Positions 53,401-62,400 of a stretch of DNA of 64,000 nucleotides are shown here, piece by piece. This DNA comes from Puffinus mauretanicus. Lineage: Eukaryota > Chordata > Aves > Procellariiformes > Procellariidae. The notes under the pieces are model-generated. The model searched no databases and had not been told where the DNA came from. It saw only the letters and a list, made by a program, of their open reading frames with translations. The stretch lies in contig JAJKFH010003680.1 in NCBI GenBank assembly GCA_023333565.1, positions 186,001 to 250,000 of the forward strand, in the 5' to 3' direction. The translations under genes and the position numbers were made by a program. Position 1 is the first letter of the stretch, and each line of letters opens with the position of its first letter.

Positions 53401-56400
53401 TCCTCTGCAGACTGCTTTAAATTGCCATATTTATGTATGGCTGTGAAAACAAAAATATGCTTTTTCCTTGCCTCTTCATTTGTTTAATTCTTCCTAGTAT
53501 ATTTTCTTCTTGGTTTCTCTCCACTGTTGGTAAATGGGGAGGTTTTATGATGCAGAGGAAATGCATGTATTAAGTTTTGCTTTAATGCGTAGTCTAGCAT
53601 TAGCATCTTCTGTTGTATTTAAAGATATGCAGGATCTCTCGTTTCTTAATCAAGTCTCCTAGGGCACATTTACATTATAGCATAGGTCAGAGATGCCTGA
53701 GCCAACTTCAGATAAATGCTGAAAGTGATCTAGGTGGCAGCACACAGCACTGCACAGGTTAATTTACATTGTCTAAAACCTGGGTGAATTTGTTTCTGTA
53801 GAGTTCTGTATGTCTATAGTTCAGTACCAAATCTAACCCAGGTTCTTCTGCAGTGGACTGGATTTGTTACTTTTATAAATACAGAGTAAACATGCCTTCA
53901 GTTGTGAACTGTGCAGCAGCTACTGGCATCTTTAAACATGCATAGAAAAGAAATCCATTGTTAACTTTGGTGGAAATTGGAGTTTGTCTACTTTTTTTTA
54001 CTCTCACCTTCCCCCCGCCTTTCTTTTTATATTATAATTGTTTAAAAAAAGTGTGCCCATGTGGTGGTTATGGAATATACAATACAGATTTGTTTGGTAG
54101 GAATTGTTTCGTTTCTGGCATAGGTAAAAGCAACTTGATCTTGTTATCATGAATACTTGTTAGTAAAATGTTTCATAATGACAGTGGCAGTTTGCGCGTT
54201 GTCTTGAACTTGATTTATTTTTTTAGGATATTGAAGCAAAAAAAGAAGCACAGAAGGAAAAAGAAATTGATGAACAGGAAGCAAATGCATCAACGCTTCA
54301 TAGGAGCAGGACTCCATTGGACAAAGACCTTATTAATACTGGAATCTATGAATCTGCAGGAAAACAAAGTTTACCATTAGTTCAGTTAATTCAGCAATTA
54401 CTAAGGTAATTGCCTCGAATTTGTCTTTTATTTTTGTACAGAAGATCTGCTTAGATGTTTTGTGAACTAGTCAACTAAATGATGTGTAATTTTGTTTAGC
54501 AAATAAATAGTCTCCTGCTAGCATTTTAGCTTCTCAGAATTCAAAATATGGAACATTCTCCTAGCTTGTCTATAGTTTTGCTATTTTATGTTTGCTAAGG
54601 AGCAAAGTTCTATACTTAATTACCCGATTTTAGAAAGACTTATTACCTTGCTTTTATGGATTTTGATACTTCTTCCTGTACTCTGAAATTCTGTGTAATA
54701 AATATAGGACAAACGTTCAAAAGCGTGTCCTTACAAAGTATGAGATTCAGGACAGATTTATTTAGAACTGAATGCTTTGCCTTGTTTATTTAGAACTGAA
54801 TATTTTGGCTCAATGAGACTGTAGTTGGGACTCTAAGTGGGGAAGAAACCTGAATTTTAAATTCTTGACACTGAGAAAGAATTGTGAATGCATGACCAAT
54901 AGGGTGCTGAGAACAAACCTTTACGTCAGCTACAGCAGTATTTAATATGTAGCATATGTAGCAGGAAGTAATTATGAGATTACTAAGAAATTTATTGTGC
55001 TTTTTCACTTCATTGTGATGGTAACCATGTAATTTAATCAGTACTGAGACTTTTTTTGAAAGACATAGTGTCACGACTTTCATTGCAGCCTTTCAGTTAA
55101 AATTGTCACGTTTATATTTTATAGTGAGTGATGACAAGAAATACAAAATTGATGTATTTTACAAAGCCTGGTAAACAAAATGTCTCCACAAAAACCATTG
55201 ACTTTTGGGTTCTATGGTGCAAACAAGGGAACATCCTACAAAGAAACTTTGCATAGGTTCTTGCATATTTGTGTGAAATTCTAGCAAAAGCTTAACCCAT
55301 GTTTCTGTGGACTGCCTTCACTGTCAGCTCCCATTAAGTATTTTACAATACTTTTATACCAATTAGGAACATCGCTTCACAGACGATAGCCAAACTAAAA
55401 GATGTTGCTCGTCGCATTTCTTCCTGCATGGACCATGAACTTTATAGCAAAGAGAGATCTGCTTCTCTGGACCTGTTGCTCCGTTTTCAGCGTCTACTTG
55501 TTAGTAAACTTTACCCAGGAGATTGTGTTGGGCAGGTCCCTAATACATACAGTAAGTTACTGTAAAAAAAATAAGCCCCACCTTCCCCAAGCATTTGTGT
55601 AATACCTCTTTTTACAGGATAGCAGTTTCTTATTTTAATTTATCTTCTTGTCTCATTTATCAGCCTAGTTGCTGAGTCTGTCTGAAAAGTGTTTGAAAGT
55701 AGTTTCATTAAATTGTTTTCAGTAAAGGAAAATTTCTCTTTGGAAGGCAACAGGATCTAGATAATACATTTTTTACAAACTTTTGAAAAGTTTTAAAAAG
55801 ATGTTTCTTAATTCAGTGCTGATACTGAGTGGCTGCATTTCAGAATAGTTTGACAGCTTTTGAAATCTGTTTCTTAAATATGACTATGGGATAGTTTTCT
55901 GTGCTCTTCCTCCTTTTTATACAGGTCCTGACCTCTTAGGTGTTGGCTCTTTACTGAAGAAATACACTGCTCTTCTGTGCACGCACATTGGTGATATACT
56001 CCCTGTGGCAACCAGCATTGCTTCTACTAGTCATAGGCATTTTGCAGAAGTATCTCGTGTCGTGGATGGAGATTTAACAGGTAGGTTTTTCTTTGCTGTC
56101 CTCCTTTCTTCCTCTTCCACGAAATTATAAAGCTATATTGTAGATGTTCTTGAAAGTTCTAAATGACTAAAAAAGAGTCAATTTAATCTTTTGATTGATG
56201 GGAGAGAAGGAGGGCAAATTTGATGGGGAAGGCAAGAGCTTTGTACTAAAGCAGTAATAGAAGGCAGAATGTATTGCTTGGTAATTTACTTCCATGATGC
56301 TGTAAACATACATCTCGAATTAAATCTGAATATCTTCTGTGTTTGCTGTGTTTTAGGCATTCTTCTTCCAGAATTGGTGGTTTCTGTAGTGCTACTCCTC

Positions 56401-59400
56401 AGTAAAAATGCTGGATTAATGCAGGAAGCTGGTGCTATCCCTCTGTTGGCTGGCTTGCTGGAACATCTAGACAGATTTAACCATCTAGCCCCTGGAAAAG
56501 AAAGGGATGACAATGAGGATTTAGCTTGGCCAGGAATAATGGGTATGTACTAGTAGCATCTGGACTATTTATTTATATCTTCATAAAGTAGCTATATAAA
56601 AATGGTGACTGTTCATGAACTACTCTCAGGAAGGGAATTCTACTTTACAGTGCAATTTTTTATTACCAATTCATATGGCAGTCATATGGCAGTATTTATT
56701 TCTGTCAATAAATTCTTACGGAAGTTATGTATAGAGGTAGGATTAAGCAGAGTACAAATGCAACTTTTTAAAGAAGTAGTTCACATCATTTTGCATTTTG
56801 AGTGTGAAAAGTTGCAGCGAAAACATGAGTAGTACATCTAAGCATTTTGTTACTAAATTCTACCTGTAACATAAAGGGAGACTAATGTGGAAGCTTTGAA
56901 ATAAGGAAGTTTTCTTTTCCCAGGGCACTTTATAATATGAGCTGTGTCTGGGGTGAAAAGAGAAGCAGAAAATGTGGAATTCTGCCTGTGAGCATTTTAC
57001 TGGTGGAGGGAGGAACGAAACATGGTTGGCATAACCCAAGAGAGCTAAAGGTTACACTGCTAGACAGTAGTGTATTGGATAGAGCAAAAACTATGTGAAA
57101 ATTCAGTTATTGGTCTAATAGAGCAAACTGAGATGAAGGCACATATGTGTGAACATTACTCTGATGTTTCTTGCCTAAATGAAATTGCCTTTAGTTTGAA
57201 GTAGTTTACTGTTATGTAGTTTGGAAGAGTTCTAACGTGTATGTAACCTTCCTTCTTTTATTTAAAAAAATCTGGATTTAGACTGAAATCAAATATACAG
57301 CCAATGCCTTGCAGGCAAGCATGTAATAAAACTGAAGTAATTTGGAGGGAGAACTGACTAGAGCAGTGATTTGCCAGAATACTGGTTGTTCTGCTCCATC
57401 TCCAAAGAAAACAGCTGTATAGTTGGGCAATGCTAGGTCTTTGACAGTGTGACATTGGAGATAATGCATAAAAGAATACAGCATACATACAGTTTAACTG
57501 CATAATATGTACACAGGAACATATTAATAGCCGTTTTGACTTTTGAGCATATGAAAAGACAAGCAGCCTTTGAATAGAAATGAAGAATTTGGTTAGGCAA
57601 CTATTAAAAGAATGTTCAGAAAAAACTTTACTTTCTGTTTTTTTTGTTGATAAATTCTCTATTCTGTTTTATACCTGTAGGTTCATTTTTTACTGGCCAG
57701 AGTTGCAGAAATAATGAGGAGGTGACACTGATACGTAAAGCTGACCTGGAGAACCACAACAAAGACGGAGGATTTTGGACAGTGATTGATGGGAAAGTGT
57801 ATGATATAAAAGACTTCCAAACCCAGTCTTTAACTGGCAATAGCATACTTGGTGAGAATCAGCATCTGAATTAAAGACAGAAATTACTTCTGTCTCAAAA
57901 CTAGATGGCATAAACACATTTTTAGATATTATACTGACTACCTCATTCTTTTATTAGCTCAGTTTGCAGGTGAGGACCCAGTTGTTGCATTGGAAGCTGC
58001 TTTGCAATTTGAGGACACGCGGGAGTCAATGCATGCCTTCTGTGTTGGCCAATATATGGAGGTAAAAATGTTGTATATTAATGGATATGCACTTTCTAAA
58101 GTAAAGTATTGCTTTGCTTTCAAAATTCTTCTTGGATCTCAGTTCTAGCTTTCAACTCCTATTTCTTTTAATTAGCCTGACCAGGAAGTGATTACAACAC
58201 CAGATCTCAGTACTTTGTCATCACCTCTAATAGACACAGAAAGGAATTTGGGTCTTCTCCTTGGACTGCACGCTTCCTACCTGGCAATGAGCACACCACT
58301 TTCTCCTCTGGAAGTTGAATGTGCCAGTAAGCAGAACTTCACTTTCAGCTTAAATAAGTGATAAATACTTGTTAAAGCATGCAAGAAAGAGACACAGGCC
58401 AAATAAATTAACTGGAAATCTAGCACCTCTTTAGTTTTGCTGTCTTCTGAAGAAGTTCTTTATTCTTAACGTTAATTACCACACTCATAAAAGTCCAATA
58501 ATTTAGCAAGATTTAAATGGGGATTAGATAATTTTAACAGTTAAATATTCAGAATTTTGTAATATACAAGGTAGAATATTGGAAGAGAAAGGAGACTCTG
58601 TGTAGCTAAGTTATCTCAATAATTTGTGTTCAATTAAGAGAGCCTGAAGCATCTGGTGTTGGATTCTATCTTGTTGGGTATCTTAATTTGGTGAATAGAG
58701 GGTATAATTCAGTATTAATGACAGAAAAATAGCTAAGGTCCTATTATCTCTAAGCAGGTGATGGCTGCTCTGTTACTTAATTGTTTCTTCTTTTTCTGTG
58801 AAAAAGTTTCAGCAAATGGAAGAGCTGCTAAACCTTGTTTGAAGCTGTGTATGCATTTTATTTGAGGAAATTGTTGAATCTTGATAGCTTAATCTTTCAT
58901 CAAAATATACATCTGTGTTTTCTTTCTTTTAGAATGGCTGAAATCATCTATCTTTTCTGGAGGCTTGCAAACTAGTCAGATTCATTACAGTTACAATGAG
59001 GAAAAAGATGAAGACCATTGCAGTTCACCTGGTAATACTACCCCAAATAAATCAAAACTATATACACATCGATTAACTTTGAGTGACCATTCACAACCTT
59101 TTCTCCAAGCTATTGCAGATAATAATATTCAGGATCACACTGTGAAGGTAAGCCCTCAGTAGTTCTGTTCACAAAAATGTTGCTGAAGGGTGACAGTGGT
59201 GGCCTGAAACAGTTTTGTTGGTGAAAATTCTCCAAAAGTTATAACAAAACAATAGAAAAAGTTATTTCAGAATTACTTTTTGTGAAAGGAGTGGTTGAGT
59301 ACTACTAATGGATAAAAATTGCATATTTCACTTAATATCATAACTGTACAGTTTTTTCTTTTGAATTTTTGAATGGGAGAACTGAAAAATTTAAATGTTT

Positions 59401-62400
59401 TCTTACCAAAAAAATTAATAATGCATTACTTTCCATGTCAAGTTCTAGTAGTATTGACAGATCCTGCTCATCTCCAGTTGAACTCCAGATGGAGTTTTTG
59501 TTGCCAAAGTGCAAATACATTTTGTGTGTCAGGTGCATAGAATCATAGAATCATAGAATCAGTAAGGTTGGAAAAGACCTCTAAGATCATTGAGTCCAAC
59601 CATCAATCCAACACACCATGCCCACTAGACCATGTCCCTAAGGGCCTCATCTACACGTCTTTTAAATACTTCCAGGGATGGTGACTCTACCACTTCCCTG
59701 GGCAGCCTGTTCCAAGGCCTGACCACTCTTTCAGTAAAGAAATTTCTCCTAATGTCCAATCTAAACCTCCTGGCTAACTTGAGGCCATTTCCTCCCCATG
59801 GCTAGTTACTTGGGAGAAGAGACCAACCCCCACCTCACTACAACCTCCTTTCAGGTAGTTGTAGAGCGCGATGAGGCTCCCCTCAGCCTCCTCTTCTCCA
59901 CTAAACAACCCAGTTCCCTCAGCCGCTCCTCATAAGACTTGTGCTCCAGGCCCTTCACCAGCTTCATGCCCTTCTCTGGACACGCTCCAGCACCTCAATG
60001 TCCTTCTTGTAGTGAGGGGCCCAGAACTGAACACAGTATTCAGGTGCGGCCTCACCAGTGCCAAGTACAGGGGCACGATCACCTCCTTTACTCCTGCTGG
60101 CCACACTATTCTCTAATACAGGCCAGGATGCCATTGGCCTTCTTGGCCACCTGGGCACACTGCCGGCTCATGTTCAGCCGGCTGTCACCAGCACCCCCAG
60201 GTCCTTTTCCTCTGGGCAGCTTTCCAGCCACTCTTCCCCAAGCCTGTAGCGTTGCCTGGGGTTGTTGTGGCCGAAGTGCAGGACCCGGCACTTGGCCTTG
60301 TTGAACCTCATACAGTTGGCCTCGGCCCATCGATCCAGCCTGTCCAGGTCCCTCTGCAGAGCCTTCCTACCCTCCAGCAGATCAACACTCCCGCCCAGCT
60401 TGGTGTCGTCTGCATGTATGCCTTTGTCTTAAAGTCCCTTTGTGCCTTGGGGTTCAGGTTTCACTTGTTTGGAATTGTGGATATTATGACAACCCCTAAG
60501 ATTTACATTGATCACTGTCTTCTGTAATACCTTCAGATTTTCTAACCCTTTGAGTTCAGCTCCTTTTATCAAAAAAACCAAATAAGTCCTTGGGAGGATA
60601 GAATAGCAGTAATGACGAGTCAGGAGAAGACAATTACAAATCATGTTAGGTAACCTGTCTATCTCAGGAAGAGATAAAAGCAGTAGTAGCTTTGTTCCTT
60701 GAGCCATCTTGCTCTTCATACAAGAAGAATGATACAGGGTATTCTTTGTAGTATTGGGTTGTGATTGCTGTGTATGAAATGGTGCACACTGCATGGTGTA
60801 ACTCGCTTCTGAATGTTAGTTCAGATTCTGGAGGTTATTCAGTGTTATTTAAATGCTGACTGCAGTATTTTGGGCGTTTTTATTGTGTTTAAAACCAAAG
60901 TTAAGCAGAGGCTGTTGTGTGTTTTTGTAGGACTTCTTGTGTCAAATAGAGAGATACTGTAAACAGTGTCACTTAACAACACCAATCACATTCCCTCCTG
61001 AGCATCCTGTGGAAGAAGTAGGACGTTTGTTATTATGCTGTCTTCTGAAGCATGAAGATTTGGGTAGGTAGGCTTGTGGTATAGCTGTCCCAGAATACAT
61101 TTTAGACCAGTTTAAGCTCTGCTATGGATAATTCTGGAAATGCATGTTCAGAGATTGTCTTTTCCCATTAAGGTCATGTAGCACTGTCTCTTGTTCATCC
61201 TGGTACCCTTGGAGTTGACCAGGTAAAGCACAAAACCTTACCAAAATCTGTAGTGGATGTGTGTCGTGTTGTCTACCAAGCAAAATGCTCACTGATTAAG
61301 GTAAGCCTCTTACCTGCTGAAATTTAGACTATTTTTAATTTGAAGCGTTTTATTAAGAAGTTATATATTGTTCATTTTATTGTATATTAAACAGTAACCT
61401 AATCTTTCAATGCCTTTTCTAGACCCATCAAGAACAAGGACGTTCTTACAAGGAAGTTTGTGCTCCTGTCATTGAACGTTTGAGATTCTTATTCAATGAA
61501 CTACGTCCTGCAGTTTGCAATGATTTATCTATAATGTCTAAATTTAAACTTCTGAGTTCCTTGCCCCGATGGCGGAGGGTAGCTCAGAAAATAATTAGAG
61601 AAAAAAGGAAAAAAAGAGGTAAGGGAACATTAATATTGTATTTTCTTTGAAACAGTGAAAATCAATCTCATTCCCAGGTTTGCTGCTCTGTATTTGAGAC
61701 TCTTGTTGGCTAAAGCATCAAAGCCATTTGCTTTCTGCTGCATTTTCATTAAGTTTTCTAAATCAATGGTTACATGTCAGTTCCTACAGCAAAAACAGGC
61801 AGACAGAGAGTCAAGGTTAGGTGAGGCATGCTTATTTGTGTTCCAGCATATTAAACATGATCCATCAATATCAGTCCCTCTGAATTGGTTTTAGTAAAGT
61901 TTAACTAGAAGTGGCATCTTATTAAAAATCATGTTTTATTAAAGCAGTGTAGTCAACTGTTTAACTGGAAATAAGTTAATGTGGTGAACAAACATCGAGG
62001 TGCTTTTGAAATTGGTCTTTAAAGGTAAAAGCATATTGCAGATATTACCAGAGCTAATTTGATAATAATTGGACATAGAATTCACCAAGAGTACATTTCC
62101 ATTTTATTACAGGCAGATCTTAAGCGTTCTGTATGCCTAGGTTATCATTCAAACCTAAAAATGTGATACTGTAAGATGTTATCAGATTTCATGAAAGAAT
62201 ATTTTTTTTATTTCTAGTGCCAAAAAAATCTGAATCTGCTGATGTGGAAGAATCCAAAATTGGAAATGAAGAGAGTGATTTAGAAGAATCCTGTGTGGTA
62301 CCTCACAGTCCTGTACCTATAGATAAAAGACCTATACCAATCAAATCACCCAAGGTAGGATATAAGATTTTGAATCAACCTTGTGAATAAAAATAACGAG

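Larger units (their letters stand above)
52926..57680 (+). other. HERC2: HERC2 introns 19 to 23 (non-coding parts of this span)
   Basis: Five introns of 276-1,301 bases around exons 20-23. AT-rich unique-looking sequence; I recognise no transposon, RNA gene or long tandem repeat. Confidence 0.55.

Noticed and set aside
59871..60527. Plus-strand open frames of 63-121 codons in intron 27
   Set aside because: They are antisense shadows of the minus-strand CR1 copy and contain no independent homology.
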